Shown: positions 44,201 through 52,319, numbered from the stretch's first letter. The stretch is DNA of 64,000 bases from an uncultured bacterium (GCA_905214225.1 CAJMLL010000003.1:1-64000); one strand, 5' to 3'. Made by a program: numbers and translations. The notes: generated from the letters alone by a model not told the origin.

Positions 44201-44440
44201 AAAAAACATCGCTTACAGACCTCGGGATTCCAGGTACAATACAGCACAGATAAGAATTTCAAGCCGGGCAGAATAAAAACAGTAACAAAGGCATCCGCTG
44301 TTAAATTAACGTTGAAATCCCTCAAAGCCAAGAAAAAATATTATGTAAGGGTTCGCTCCTTTAAAACAGTGAAACACGGTAATGAGAGCATAAAGCTGTA
44401 TTCAAAATGGACGAAAGTAAAGCGTGTAAAAGTGAAATAG
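41210..44440 (+). CDS. Secreted leucine-rich repeat surface protein
   Basis: A 1076-residue protein. A signal peptide (FVIMVMAAMMMTFSVP, cleavage near VFA-E) is followed by a Ser/Thr/Glu-rich linker. An EF-hand-like segment (DTDHNGKLDQDE, about residue 105) lies in a FPDEEFRNYV context that often precedes LRRs in Clostridia. About 20-25 leucine-rich repeats of 20-24 residues span roughly residues 130-800, with units such as LKTLNLSDTNVKTLDLSNNT, DLSHNPEMIRIDLC and VDVSHNPELVHLRLSGTGV. The C-terminal ~170 residues repeat the module of the preceding gene, including VTGKNGVSG and the Fn3 part (WKKHRLQTSGFQVQYSTD). No LPXTG. The ATG at 41210 follows AAAGGAGAGTAT. Likely an adhesin; the partner is unknown. 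Confidence 0.85.
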   Translation: MKKTFVIMVMAAMMMTFSVPVFAEETPASSGSGASSASEISMEAKQNVQNENQSWGIENANSTESSSETPASDQDSNVSSVSIDTEHFPDEEFRNYVSGNFDTDHNGKLDQDEQYVVTSVNVSGITALHSLQGLKYFPNLEELDAHAPIINNEDSWNVRFGNISEVDVSKNPKLKTLNLSDTNVKTLDLSNNTELESLNIAGTKISSMDSLVGIHKDKIKDFNLARSAWKGMLDVTEFTNLEKLDTSGFVTYDDNYQPVYTITEITGLAGKTHLISLNISGAGNDNFDLTGCDHLKKLDLSSTKFNGNNVKGFPASGLEELNLSGTQIEELPDISGHEETLQSLNLSGDYNLGIAPDISEFKHLKTLNLSNMALSELGDCKSESVENLNLSGNLLSGTLDLSGFPNLKKLNVDNCMSDEGASLDELTGLKQPLEELSAKETNLDTSSYLEQGYANVEKLNLRGSNINGTVDLSKAAKLKYLYLDQCNLKGTLDVSNCLELEEIHVTQNADLTAIKGLENCPNLKDIYAYDTGISSIDLSHNPEMIRIDLCRTPLKSIDVTNMKHLFALNVEDTNVTSIDATHNPELYELYLTNDKIDSVDVSHNPELVHLRLSGTGVKNIDTSHNPKLAALYIQDTAIKSLDLSKNPDMFELFMDKTPIETIDLSNCRGLQHFNANDTALKSINIKKNKKLADVHINGTDITKLDLSNHPEIRQIECNNTKIKHLDLSGVPKLWKLYINNSSIDNLKNLDLSDCTNLDTLECENAGIETLKVPSSLSSLYCDGNSLTSLELTGNGAYSLRLSPQNVKLYANASENTVEYSLKDLGLDPDRVTMKDGKNYSYDSAKGTITFSSPEDKSFVYDYITDTKHPQQKLMTVNAVIEKKSDPVYVVPSKENKPTNQKVMQDTLVSKKTTLTYNGKVQKPKFIALDQDNNVIELRQLDVHAPKSKNPGIYRMSVTGKNGVSGTAILEYRIIPAPVKLISVKPLKSKVRGIAVTWKKHRLQTSGFQVQYSTDKNFKPGRIKTVTKASAVKLTLKSLKAKKKYYVRVRSFKTVKHGNESIKLYSKWTKVKRVKVK

Positions 44441-44506
44441 GAGAATATGGGCATGTCGTTAACGAAAAACTGCGTGCCTGTTCCTGTAAAATGAAAGGAC
44501 GATGAT

Positions 44507-45478
44507 ATGAAAATACTTCGTGAACATAAACGATTGACGGCGTTGGTGTCGGTTGCCGTTGCAATCTGTGTGGTGATTGTATGTTCGGCGGTTCTGTCTC
44601 CATCAGAGGCGGGAAAGAAAAAGCCGATTAAGAAAGTAGTTCGGATTTCACCGGCTGCGCCATCAGTATCTGCTGCGGCGGGCAAGTCGATTCGCTTCAA
44701 GGCAGCGTGTCAGCCGTCTTCTGCAAAGGCGCAGTATAAGAAGCTGACGTATAAGAGCAGCAACCCGAAGGTGATTTCGATTACTTCCTCCGGATCCGCT
44801 AAAACCAAGAAGGACGGGAAGGCTGTCGTCACGGCAAGAAATACCTCTTCCGGTCTGACGGTTAAATGGAATGTTCAGGTATATTCATCCAGAACCGTGA
44901 TGGATATGATCACGTCTTCCTCTCTGTATAATGTCACCATGTCAGATTTGACGGTGAGCAGCGGCCTGCGTGGAGAACTGGCTTCTGTAGTCAAGGCATG
45001 CGGAACCGATCAGGTGTTTAATAACCAGTCGTATGTCGTAAAGGTTGGAAAAGAGAAGTACAGGCTGACGTACAGAGATGGTAGAATTACTAATACCAGG
45101 GATGGAAAGGATATCGGAGTATCCGATCTGAAATCGATCAAACTGGAAAAGGATCGTATCCGCTTTGGCAATACCAGGAATTTCAGAATTGTTCTTTCCA
45201 TGATTGCGGAAAACGCAGACAAATATAAGAGCAAGAAAAGTTCCTATGTACATGTAAAATTTGACGGAAAACAGATTAATCTGGATCAGATTACATTCAA
45301 CAGGGGACATGTGCAGTTTAAGACGGACGGAAGCAATTACGACGCAGAGTTTGGTCAGACGGCCGAAGGAAAGACCAGACTGACCGTGCGCTATGTTTCT
45401 GGAAAAGCGCAGAAGTTCTCATCAACAGCATTTGGAAAAGCTCTGGTGCAGTGCGGCTTGTTTGCAGAAAGTAAGTAA
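44507..45478 (+). CDS. Secreted or anchored Big_2 domain protein
   Basis: A 323-residue protein with an N-terminal hydrophobic segment (residues about 11-30, TALVSVAVAICVVIVCSAVL) that acts as a signal peptide or membrane anchor. Residues about 45-125 form a Big_2-like domain (AAAGKSIRFKAACQPSS, KSSNPKVISITSSG, KKDGKAVVTARN). Residues about 130-320 are an unfamiliar domain of mixed alpha/beta character with many Lys and Arg (VVKVGKEKYRLTYRDGRIT). ATG with GAAAGGACGATGAT. Only 66 bases separate it from the LRR gene and 7 from the next, with no terminator, so these are probably one operon. Confidence 0.72.
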   Translation: MKILREHKRLTALVSVAVAICVVIVCSAVLSPSEAGKKKPIKKVVRISPAAPSVSAAAGKSIRFKAACQPSSAKAQYKKLTYKSSNPKVISITSSGSAKTKKDGKAVVTARNTSSGLTVKWNVQVYSSRTVMDMITSSSLYNVTMSDLTVSSGLRGELASVVKACGTDQVFNNQSYVVKVGKEKYRLTYRDGRITNTRDGKDIGVSDLKSIKLEKDRIRFGNTRNFRIVLSMIAENADKYKSKKSSYVHVKFDGKQINLDQITFNRGHVQFKTDGSNYDAEFGQTAEGKTRLTVRYVSGKAQKFSSTAFGKALVQCGLFAESK

Positions 45479-45485
45479 CAGTATA

Positions 45486-47012
45486 ATGAACAAAAGAGGA
45501 AATAAAAACATATTACAGAAAGCAGCCATTACAATCTGGCTGCTTCTCTTCCTTTTTTTGTCTGCTTCAACCAGTTATGCCGGAACGATCAGTCCGTCAG
45601 AAAAAAAGCTGGTAACACAGGCTGAAGGCAAGTTCGAGTATCGGGGAACGGTCTATTACGCGTACGGAAAATCGATTGATAAACTTAAGGATTACCTTGC
45701 GCAGGATCATTTGTCTTTGTCTGCTCCGCTTATCCGCAAGGCACACCGATATATGAGCGATCCTGTATACATCCGGATGGCTGCGGCATCGGGTTATTTG
45801 TACACGATTGGTTCACATGGTCGTGTTTATTCGGAATTCCAGAAGGACAGGCGCTTTCAGGATGAAGAGGAATTTCTCGAGTCTTCTCTGTATCAGAATC
45901 ACAGGAAGGAGATCGAACAGGCACTCATGAAAATTTCTGCGCAGTCGATGAAACAGCAGATTGTACTGCGAAGCTTTTCGCTTCCGTCAGGAAAATCCGC
46001 GGTTCAGGCTCGGCATAAGGCGGCAGAGACGGAATATCAGATTCTTTCCGCTGTGAAAGTATTCTTCACAATTGTCGAATGTCTGATCCTGGGTGTATTG
46101 CTGCTGCTGAGCATGATTTTCTGGCGCGGCAGACCTGTTGGCAAAAAGAAGCTGATCAAGATAATTTCTGTGGCTCTGACGATCGGAATCGGCATCAATT
46201 GCTGTCTTGCCGGATTATTTTTTCTCCACAAGACAACACTGGGATCATATAAATTCCTGAAAGAAACGATGGAAAAGAGTACATTGACGGATGAGACGAG
46301 AAAGCTGATGAAGTCAGATATGAATAAAATCTTGATCCGAGAGGGGTTCACAGATCAAAATGCATCATCGTTTGTCTATGATCAGATCTTTGATAATGAA
46401 TACCAGTATATTTTTGTGCAGAAACTGAAAGGACAGCGTGTACAGGCGACATCCGGAGGAATAACCGAGGATGCTTTTCTGACGCTGAAACCAAGAGGGG
46501 TGAATAAGAAGATTGCTGTCTTAGAGACTGAGTATAACTTGAGGAGAGCATACCGCCACGCATTAAAACTGCAGCCCGCTGGGTTCATACATTCCCTCTG
46601 GGCTAATGTTCAAAATCGAATGGGAAGCGTCATGGTATTTGGGATGTTGATGCTCTTGTTCAGCGTTCTTGCAATGCTCAGAATTTCAAATGGATACAGC
46701 GCCATCGTCAGGAAATTTGCATGGGTATTCGGAATCGCGGGTGCGCTGACCACGATGCTGCTTATCTTACTGCAGATAAATCAAAGAACTCTTGCTGCCA
46801 TGTGTGAAGTGCTGATGATGGGAGATTTTCCGCAGCTGTTTTTCCGTGGGATTCGTTACTCTCTTACCGCAGAAACTGTGATCCTGTGGGTAGCGGCACT
46901 GGTCTTGGTGATAGCAGGTAGAAAGTTGAGAAGTCCGGGCGGTCCGGACAGAAACCCGGTGCCCGGGCGGAAAAAAACGCCCCCGTTCAACTGGAGAGCC
47001 GGAAAACCGTGA
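45486..47012 (+). CDS. Membrane protein of unknown function
   Basis: A 508-residue protein that I do not recognise. It has a signal-peptide-like N-terminus (ITIWLLLFLFLSASTSYA), an extracytoplasmic part to about residue 175, and two membrane segments near 200-245 (VFFTIVECLILGVLLLLSMI and ALTIGIGINCCLAGLFFL). A second outer domain of about 150 residues follows, then three more segments (MVFGMLMLLFSVLAML, WVFGIAGALTTMLLILL, TVILWVAALVLVIAG). The short cytoplasmic tail is Pro/Arg/Lys-rich and lies in a tandem DNA repeat, so the C-terminus may have arisen by repeat expansion or a lost stop. The ribosome-binding site is poor; translation may be coupled to the gene ending 7 bases earlier. Confidence 0.6.
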   Translation: MNKRGNKNILQKAAITIWLLLFLFLSASTSYAGTISPSEKKLVTQAEGKFEYRGTVYYAYGKSIDKLKDYLAQDHLSLSAPLIRKAHRYMSDPVYIRMAAASGYLYTIGSHGRVYSEFQKDRRFQDEEEFLESSLYQNHRKEIEQALMKISAQSMKQQIVLRSFSLPSGKSAVQARHKAAETEYQILSAVKVFFTIVECLILGVLLLLSMIFWRGRPVGKKKLIKIISVALTIGIGINCCLAGLFFLHKTTLGSYKFLKETMEKSTLTDETRKLMKSDMNKILIREGFTDQNASSFVYDQIFDNEYQYIFVQKLKGQRVQATSGGITEDAFLTLKPRGVNKKIAVLETEYNLRRAYRHALKLQPAGFIHSLWANVQNRMGSVMVFGMLMLLFSVLAMLRISNGYSAIVRKFAWVFGIAGALTTMLLILLQINQRTLAAMCEVLMMGDFPQLFFRGIRYSLTAETVILWVAALVLVIAGRKLRSPGGPDRNPVPGRKKTPPFNWRAGKP

Positions 47013-47100
47013 CACTGGTCGGACAGAGGCGGTCCGGATAGAAACCCGGTGCCCGGACGGGGAAAAAACGCCCTCGTCCAAATGGAAAGGCGGAAAACAG
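46938..47100. repeat. Tandem duplication with 90-bp period
   Basis: Unit 1 begins at 46938 and unit 2 at 47028, both opening GGCGGTCCGGA; about 72 bases of each align with few differences (AGAAACCCGGTGCCCGG, AAAAAACGCCC, GGCGGAAAAC). Each unit contains a G-rich/A6-7/C-rich hairpin (CGG-A7-CGCCC). The first unit encodes the C-terminal tail of the membrane protein. Confidence 0.75.
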
Positions 47101-47121
47101 GAAGTCTGTCCAGCCGATCTC

Positions 47122-47197
47122 AAAAAACAGGCAGCTGTGCGTGGATATCCATGAGATATTTGGTATTCACGGCGGCAGCTGCCTGTTTTTTCTTTTT
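47122..47197. terminator. Bidirectional terminator
   Basis: AAAAAACAGGCAGCTG and CAGCTGCCTGTTTTTT (47122-47137 and 47176-47191) pair over 16 bases. T-runs occur on both strands, so it serves the surface operon (plus) and the GGGtGRT operon (minus). Confidence 0.85.
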
Positions 47198-47266
47198 TCA
47201 TCAATCAACCATTAATAATAATCAACCGAATAACCAACCGCTGATTAACAATGGTCTGTTCAATGG

Positions 47267-48268
47267 CTATTTATTCATCGCCTCTTCAACCGCAACGGCG
47301 CATGCAACAGTGCATCCAACCATCGGGTTGTTTCCCATTCCGATGTAGCCCATCATTTCTACATGGGCAGGAACGGAGGAGGATCCGGCGAACTGTGCGT
47401 CGGAGTGCATTCTTCCCATGGTATCCGTCATGCCGTAGGATGCCGGACCTGCAGCCATATTGTCCGGGTGCAGGGTGCGGCCTGTGCCGCCGCCGGATGC
47501 AACGGAGAAGTATTTCTTTCCCTGTTCGATGCATTCCTTCTTATAGGTTCCGGCAACCGGGTGCTGGAATCTGGTCGGGTTGGTGGAGTTTCCTGTGATG
47601 GAAACGTCGACGTGCTCGTGGTGCATGATGGCTACACCTTCGCGGACGTCATCAGCGCCGTAGCAGCGTACCTGTGCGCGTTCTCCCTTGGAATACGGGA
47701 TTTCCTGCACGATGTTCAGTTCTCCTGTCTTGTAGTTGAATTTTGTCTGGACGTAGGTGAAGCCGTTGATTCTGGAAATGATCTGTGCGGCGTCTTTTCC
47801 GAGTCCATTCAGGATAACGCGGAGCGGCTCCTTACGTGCCTTGTTGGCATTGTTGACGATGCCGATGGCGCCTTCTGCTGCCGCGAAACTCTCATGGCCG
47901 GCCAGGAAGGCGAAACATTTGGTCTCGTCTCTTAAGAGCATAGCACCCAGGTTTCCGTGGCCGAGGCCGACCTTTCTGTCGTCTGCAACACTTCCCGGGA
48001 TGCAGAAACTCTGCAGGCCGATGCCGATGGCTTCGGCCGCGTCAGCAGCGGTCTTTACGTTCTTTTTGATTGCGATTGCGCATCCTGCAACGTATGCCCA
48101 TCCTGCATCCTCGAAACAGATCGGCTGTACGTTCTTGGCAATCTGGTATGGATCGACACCCGCGTCCTTACAGACCTTTTCTGCCTCTTCCAGTGACGCG
48201 ATGCCGTATTCCTTCAATACGCCGTTGATTTTATCGATGCGGCGCTCATAGCTTTCAAATAATGCCAT
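47267..48268 (-). CDS. GGGtGRT protein
   Basis: A 333-residue protein of the conserved family named for its SGGGTGRTLHPDN motif (near residue 266 here). Other recognisable blocks are FEDAGWAYVAGCAIAIK, GLQSFCIPGSVADDRKVGLGHG and HHEHVDVSITGNSTNPTRF. The biochemical function is unknown; the family occurs in anaerobes and is regularly paired with a NifU-like protein, as here. Several Cys and His residues (HEHVD, C68, C323) could bind metal. ATG with AGAAAGGAGTAACAC upstream. It starts three bases after the scaffold gene's stop, in one operon. Confidence 0.85.
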   Translation of the reverse strand: MALFESYERRIDKINGVLKEYGIASLEEAEKVCKDAGVDPYQIAKNVQPICFEDAGWAYVAGCAIAIKKNVKTAADAAEAIGIGLQSFCIPGSVADDRKVGLGHGNLGAMLLRDETKCFAFLAGHESFAAAEGAIGIVNNANKARKEPLRVILNGLGKDAAQIISRINGFTYVQTKFNYKTGELNIVQEIPYSKGERAQVRCYGADDVREGVAIMHHEHVDVSITGNSTNPTRFQHPVAGTYKKECIEQGKKYFSVASGGGTGRTLHPDNMAAGPASYGMTDTMGRMHSDAQFAGSSSVPAHVEMMGYIGMGNNPMVGCTVACAVAVEEAMNK

Positions 48269-48271
48269 GTG

Positions 48272-48964
48272 TTACTCCTTTCTCGGGTCGATGTACTTCG
48301 CCGCTTCGTCAAATCTTCCGTATGTGCCTTTGGCCTTTTCTACGGCTTCGTTGGCGTCCATTCCGTCCTTGATGTAGTCCATCATTTTTCCGAGGTTGAT
48401 GAACTCATAGCCGATGATCAGGTCGTTCTCATCGACAGCAAGGCGGTTGACATATCCTTCTGTCATTTCCAGATAGCGGGATCCCTTGGCCTTGGTGCCG
48501 TACATAGTTCCCACCTGGCTGCGTAAATTTTTGCCGAGGTCCTCAAGACCTGCGCCGACAGGAAGTCCGCCCTCTGAGAATGCGGTCTGGGATCTTCCGT
48601 AGACGATCTGCAGGAAGAGCTGACGCATGGCAACGTTGATGGCATCGCATACGAGATCGGTGTTCAGCGCCTCCAGGAGCGTCTTTCCCGGGAGAATTTC
48701 CGATGCCATGGCTGCGGAGTGAGTCATGCCGCTGCAGCCGATGGTTTCCACCAGAGCCTCTTCAATAATGCCGTTCTTCACATTCAGAGTGAGCTTGCAT
48801 CCGCCCTGCTGAGGCGCGCACCAGCCGACACCGTGAGTCAGTCCGCTGATGTCTTTGATTTCCTTAGCCTGCACCCATTCTCCCTCTTCCGGGATCGGAG
48901 CAGGACCGTGATATGCGCCCTTCGCGATCGGACACATATTTTCTACTTCCGTTGAGTAAATCAT
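48272..48964 (-). CDS. NifU-like iron-sulfur cluster assembly scaffold protein
   Basis: A 230-residue protein with a NifU/IscU-like core. The likely cluster-binding cysteines are those in GVGWCAPQQGGCKLTLNV (near residue 55), ETIGCSGMTHSAAMASEIL (near 80) and LVCDAINVAMRQLFL (near 110). It is longer than IscU and lacks the usual LPPVK-type contact, so it belongs to the variant paired with GGGtGRT proteins rather than the general housekeeping scaffold. The ATG at 48964 follows AAAGGATGTGAATAC; the frame is open to 48997 without a ribosome-binding site. It is the first gene of the two-gene operon. Whether it builds a special cluster for its partner is open. Confidence 0.8.
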   Translation of the reverse strand: MIYSTEVENMCPIAKGAYHGPAPIPEEGEWVQAKEIKDISGLTHGVGWCAPQQGGCKLTLNVKNGIIEEALVETIGCSGMTHSAAMASEILPGKTLLEALNTDLVCDAINVAMRQLFLQIVYGRSQTAFSEGGLPVGAGLEDLGKNLRSQVGTMYGTKAKGSRYLEMTEGYVNRLAVDENDLIIGYEFINLGKMMDYIKDGMDANEAVEKAKGTYGRFDEAAKYIDPRKE

Positions 48965-49140
48965 GTATTCACATCCTTTGCTGATTGGTGATAACATACC
49001 TGAAACTATTCTACCGCGGCCCGCGCACTACTGCAAGGCATCCGGGCATTCATCTTTTCTTGAAATTCATGAGAATTGCGTATGGATGGAGTATAATATC
49101 TGCGGGACAAAAAACAAACGCGCAAGGAGGAAAATGTTTT

Positions 49141-49635
49141 ATGGATAAATATACAGGTAAAATTGCAGACTCTGTGTTCATTGCAGAAGGCGCTCAGCTT
49201 TCCGGAACAGACATCAATATCGGAAAAAACTCTAATATCTGGTACAATGCGGTTCTGCGCTCCAGTCATTCTTCCATTGATATCGGAGAAAATACGAACA
49301 TCCAGGACAACTGTGTGCTTCATGCAGAAGAGGGGAAACCGATTCATATTGGAAAAGGCGTAACCGTCGGCCACAGCGCCATTGTCCACGCCTGCACGGT
49401 GGGAGACAATACCCTGATTGGCATGGGCGCTGTCGTGATGACAGGCTGCAGGGTCGGAAACAACTGCCTGATCGGCGCCGGCGCTCTGGTGACGCAGGGC
49501 ACTGTCATTCCGGACGGCATGATGGCCTTCGGAAGCCCGGCCAAAGTCCGCCGTCCTCTGACGGAAGAAGAAATTCAGGGAAACCGCGAAAGTGCGGAAG
49601 AGTACGTGCAGGAAGCTGCAAAGCATCTGAAATAG
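49141..49635 (+). CDS. Gamma-class carbonic anhydrase family protein
   Basis: A 164-residue left-handed beta-helix (hexapeptide repeat) protein of the YrdA/PaaY type. Repeats of the I-G-x-x form are clear (DINIGKNSNIWYNAVLR, SIDIGENTNIQDN, IHIGKGVTVGH). Zinc or iron ligands H61, H78 and H83 occur in VLHAE and VGHSAIVHAC, as in gamma-carbonic anhydrases. The C-terminal helix EEYVQEAAKHL is standard. Many family members show little CO2 hydration, so the activity is uncertain. The ATG at 49141 has AAGGAGG ten bases upstream; the frame is open further 5' without support. Confidence 0.85.
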   Translation: MDKYTGKIADSVFIAEGAQLSGTDINIGKNSNIWYNAVLRSSHSSIDIGENTNIQDNCVLHAEEGKPIHIGKGVTVGHSAIVHACTVGDNTLIGMGAVVMTGCRVGNNCLIGAGALVTQGTVIPDGMMAFGSPAKVRRPLTEEEIQGNRESAEEYVQEAAKHLK

Positions 49636-49815
49636 AAAAAGCAGAAAGGCCGCAGATTCATTGAAAATCAGGGGCTAGAGAAGGATTAAAGCATGAGCCG
49701 GAAGCAGCATAGCGAAAGCTGCAGCGGGAGAGCCGGACTCTGCAGAGGCAGGATTTTTCCTTGCCGGGTGAATTTTGTCCGGGGAGGGAAAATTGTTGTG
49801 ATCCCACAGATAAAG

Positions 49816-49844
49816 GTGACAAATCACTGGGTTTGCGGTAAAAT
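49816..49844 (+). promoter_or_regulatory. Promoter of trpS
   Basis: GTGACA (49816-49821), 17 bases, TAAAAT (49839-49844). The leader is short, so no T-box fits between it and trpS. Confidence 0.6.
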
Positions 49845-49885
49845 ATCAAAGATAATGTATAACTTGAAACAAGGAGCATGTGTCA

Positions 49886-50977
49886 ATGGGAGAGAAAATC
49901 ATTCTGACGGGCGACCGTCCGACCGGTAAGCTGCACATCGGTCATTATGTCGGATCGCTCCGCAATCGTGTCGAACTTCAGAATTCTGGAGAGTACGATA
50001 AAATCTATATCATGATCGCGGATTCACAGGCACTGACGGATAACTTCGACAATCCGGCCAAAATCCACGATAATCTGCTTCAGGTCGCGCTGGATGACCT
50101 GGCTGCGGGACTGGATCCGAAGAAAATGACGCTGTTCATTCAGTCTGAAGTTCCGGAACTGACGGAGATGACCTTCTACTTCATGAACCTCGTTACACTT
50201 TCCCGTCTGGAGAGAAACCCGACGGTAAAGAATGAGATTCAGCTGAGGGGATTCAACAACAGCATTCCGGTCGGATTCCTGAACTATCCGGTCAGCCAGA
50301 CCTCTGATATCGTTGCCTTCAAGGCGACCACGGTACCGGTCGGCGAGGACCAGGAGCCGATGCTGGAGCAGGCCAGAGAAATCGTCCGCCGCTTCAACAT
50401 GATTTACGGAGAGACGCTGGTGGAGCCGGAAATTCTTCTTTCCAAGAATAAGGCAAGCATGCGCCTTCCGGGAACTGACGGAAAGAATAAGATGAGCAAG
50501 TCCATCGGAAACTGCATCTATCTGGCTGACGATCCGGACACCATCAGAGAAAAGGTTATGTCCATGTATACAGACCCGGATCATCTTCGCATCGAGGACC
50601 CGGGAAAGATCGAAGGAAACACGGTATTTACTTATCTTGACGCATTCTGCAAGCCGGAGTATTTCCAGGAGTTCCTTCCGGACTACCAGAACCTGGATGA
50701 GCTGAAGGCGCACTATCAGCGCGGCGGTCTGGGCGATGTTAAGGTAAAGCGCTTCCTGAACGATGTCATGCAGGAGACCCTGCGTCCGATCAGAGAGAGA
50801 AGAGAAGACCTCGCGAAGAATCTGGACTACGTCTTCCAGGTCCTGAAGGAAGGCACGGAAACTGCCCGTCAGGTCGCAGCACAGACTATGGACGAGATGA
50901 AGACCGCAATGAAGATCAACTATTTCAAGGACGCGGATTTCCTGGACGACTTCAGAGAAAAGAACCATCTGAAGTAA
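49886..50977 (+). CDS. trpS: Tryptophanyl-tRNA synthetase
   Basis: Class Ic aminoacyl-tRNA synthetase of 363 residues that charges tRNA-Trp. The HIGH motif is H17-IGH (PTGKLHIGHYVGSL) and the KMSKS loop is KNKMSKSIGN near residue 200. Also typical are IMIADSQALTD, PVSQTSDIVAF and VGEDQEPMLEQAREI. It is somewhat longer than the B. subtilis enzyme (330), like the second type found in many Clostridia. The ATG at 49886 is nine bases from AAGGAG; a GTG six bases earlier is three bases away and less likely. It lies 49 bases before purC, so the two may be co-transcribed. Confidence 0.93.
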   Translation: MGEKIILTGDRPTGKLHIGHYVGSLRNRVELQNSGEYDKIYIMIADSQALTDNFDNPAKIHDNLLQVALDDLAAGLDPKKMTLFIQSEVPELTEMTFYFMNLVTLSRLERNPTVKNEIQLRGFNNSIPVGFLNYPVSQTSDIVAFKATTVPVGEDQEPMLEQAREIVRRFNMIYGETLVEPEILLSKNKASMRLPGTDGKNKMSKSIGNCIYLADDPDTIREKVMSMYTDPDHLRIEDPGKIEGNTVFTYLDAFCKPEYFQEFLPDYQNLDELKAHYQRGGLGDVKVKRFLNDVMQETLRPIRERREDLAKNLDYVFQVLKEGTETARQVAAQTMDEMKTAMKINYFKDADFLDDFREKNHLK

Positions 50978-51026
50978 TGACGGTTCAGAGGCATATCGTA
51001 TATTAGAAAGCAGGAGGCAGAGAATA

Positions 51027-51899
51027 ATGAAGGAATTTAAGCCGGTAAAAGCAGGAAAAGTCAGAGAGATCTACGATAACGGAGACAGCCTGATCATGGT
51101 TGCAACAGACCGTATTTCCGCATTCGACCACATCTTAAAGAACAAGATCGTTGGAAAGGGAAAGATTCTGACCCAGATGTCCAAGTTCTGGTTCGATTTC
51201 ACCAAGGATATCGTACCGAATGATTTGATTTCCATTGACGTAAAGGATATGCCGGAATTCTTCCAGACAGAGGAATTCGAGGGACGCAGCACCATGTGCA
51301 AAAAGCTGGAAATGCTGCCGATCGAGTGCATCGTAAGAGGATACATCACAGGTTCCGGATGGGCAAGCTACCAGAAGACCGGAAAAGTCTGCGGAATCGA
51401 GCTTCCAGAGGGTCTGCAGGAGTCCCAGCAGCTGCCTGAGCCGCTGTTCACCCCGAGCACCAAGGCTGAGCTCGGCGACCACGATGAGAACATCTCCTAC
51501 GAGCAGTGCGTAGAAGTCCTGGAAAAACAGTATCCGGGCAAGGGCCAGCAGTACGCTGAGGCCATCCGCGACAACACCATCGCCCTGTATAAGAAGTGCG
51601 CAGAGTACGCAAGAGAGCACGGCATCATCATCGCTGACACCAAGTTCGAGTTCGGACTGGATGAGAACGGACAAGTTGTCATCGGCGATGAAATGCTGAC
51701 ACCGGACAGCTCCCGCTTCTGGCCGCTGGAGGGCTACGAGGCAGGAAAGTCCCAGCCGTCCTACGACAAGCAGTTCGTAAGAGACTGGCTGAAGGCGAAC
51801 CCGGACAGTGACTACAACCTTCCGCAGGATGTCATCGACAAGACCATCGCCAAGTATGAAGAGGCATTTGAGAAGCTGACCGGACACAAGGTTCAGTAG
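51027..51899 (+). CDS. purC: Phosphoribosylaminoimidazole-succinocarboxamide synthase
   Basis: SAICAR synthase, 290 residues. It joins CAIR and aspartate with ATP in de novo purine synthesis. Motifs are GKVREIYDNGD, ATDRISAFDHIL, GSGWASYQKTG, LFTPSTKAELGDHDENIS, ADTKFEFGLDENG and IGDEMLTPDSSRFWP; all ATP and substrate residues look intact. ATG with GCAGGAGGCAGAGAATA upstream. The length is of the long type resembling yeast Ade1 and some clostridial enzymes. No other pur gene is adjacent, which is less common. Confidence 0.94.
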   Translation: MKEFKPVKAGKVREIYDNGDSLIMVATDRISAFDHILKNKIVGKGKILTQMSKFWFDFTKDIVPNDLISIDVKDMPEFFQTEEFEGRSTMCKKLEMLPIECIVRGYITGSGWASYQKTGKVCGIELPEGLQESQQLPEPLFTPSTKAELGDHDENISYEQCVEVLEKQYPGKGQQYAEAIRDNTIALYKKCAEYAREHGIIIADTKFEFGLDENGQVVIGDEMLTPDSSRFWPLEGYEAGKSQPSYDKQFVRDWLKANPDSDYNLPQDVIDKTIAKYEEAFEKLTGHKVQ

Positions 51900-51940
51900 T
51901 TTTCCGGCAAAAGTTGACCTGGCAAGAGAGACATGGATCT

Positions 51941-52044
51941 GCAGCCAGCATCCGGCCAGAACGACGGGGCAGGAACATAAGGCCTGGCAGTCGTCGTCCG
52001 GCCAGAATCGGCCCGGCAGTCATCATCCGGTTCAGAATCCGGCC
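51941..52044. repeat. Three imperfect ~30-bp repeats after purC
   Basis: GGCAGTC-TC-TCCGG-CAGAATC-GGCC units at 51986-52014 and 52015-52044 abut with a 29-base period; a more diverged copy (GCAGCCAGCATCCGGCCAGAA) lies at 51941-51961. Non-coding. They contain repeated CCGGCC/GGCCGG pairs that can form hairpins. Confidence 0.6.
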
Positions 52045-52108
52045 TGTAAAATGCCTGACATTCAGCGCCGGTCGGGTTGAAATCCAAATCAATACGAACA
52101 TGAACAGA

Positions 52109-52149
52109 ACAGCCGCACAAAGCTCAGACGGGCAGCGTGCGGCTGTTTT
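52109..52149 (+). terminator. Terminator downstream of trpS-purC
   Basis: CAGCCGCAC (52110-52118) pairs perfectly with GTGCGGCTG (52137-52145), followed by TTTTA. It is 210 bases after purC. Confidence 0.7.
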
Positions 52150-52319
52150 ACTGTCTATTCGTCAGACGACAACAAGCTTCCCGGGCTCTCGCCCGACGCT
52201 TCAGCAGGGTGCAGAACAAAATGTATTTTTCTGATTGCAGTCGGGAAAATCGCTTCAAAGAGCTTTTCCTGACCAATTTCGGTTGTTTTACACGAAAATG
52301 CAGGGAATATTGGATGAAT

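Noticed and set aside
49693-49929. A 78-codon frame with an acceptable ribosome-binding site before trpS, considered as a Trp leader peptide
   Set aside because: It has one Trp only, overlaps the trpS start in another frame, contains the trpS promoter, and has no terminator/antiterminator pair after it.
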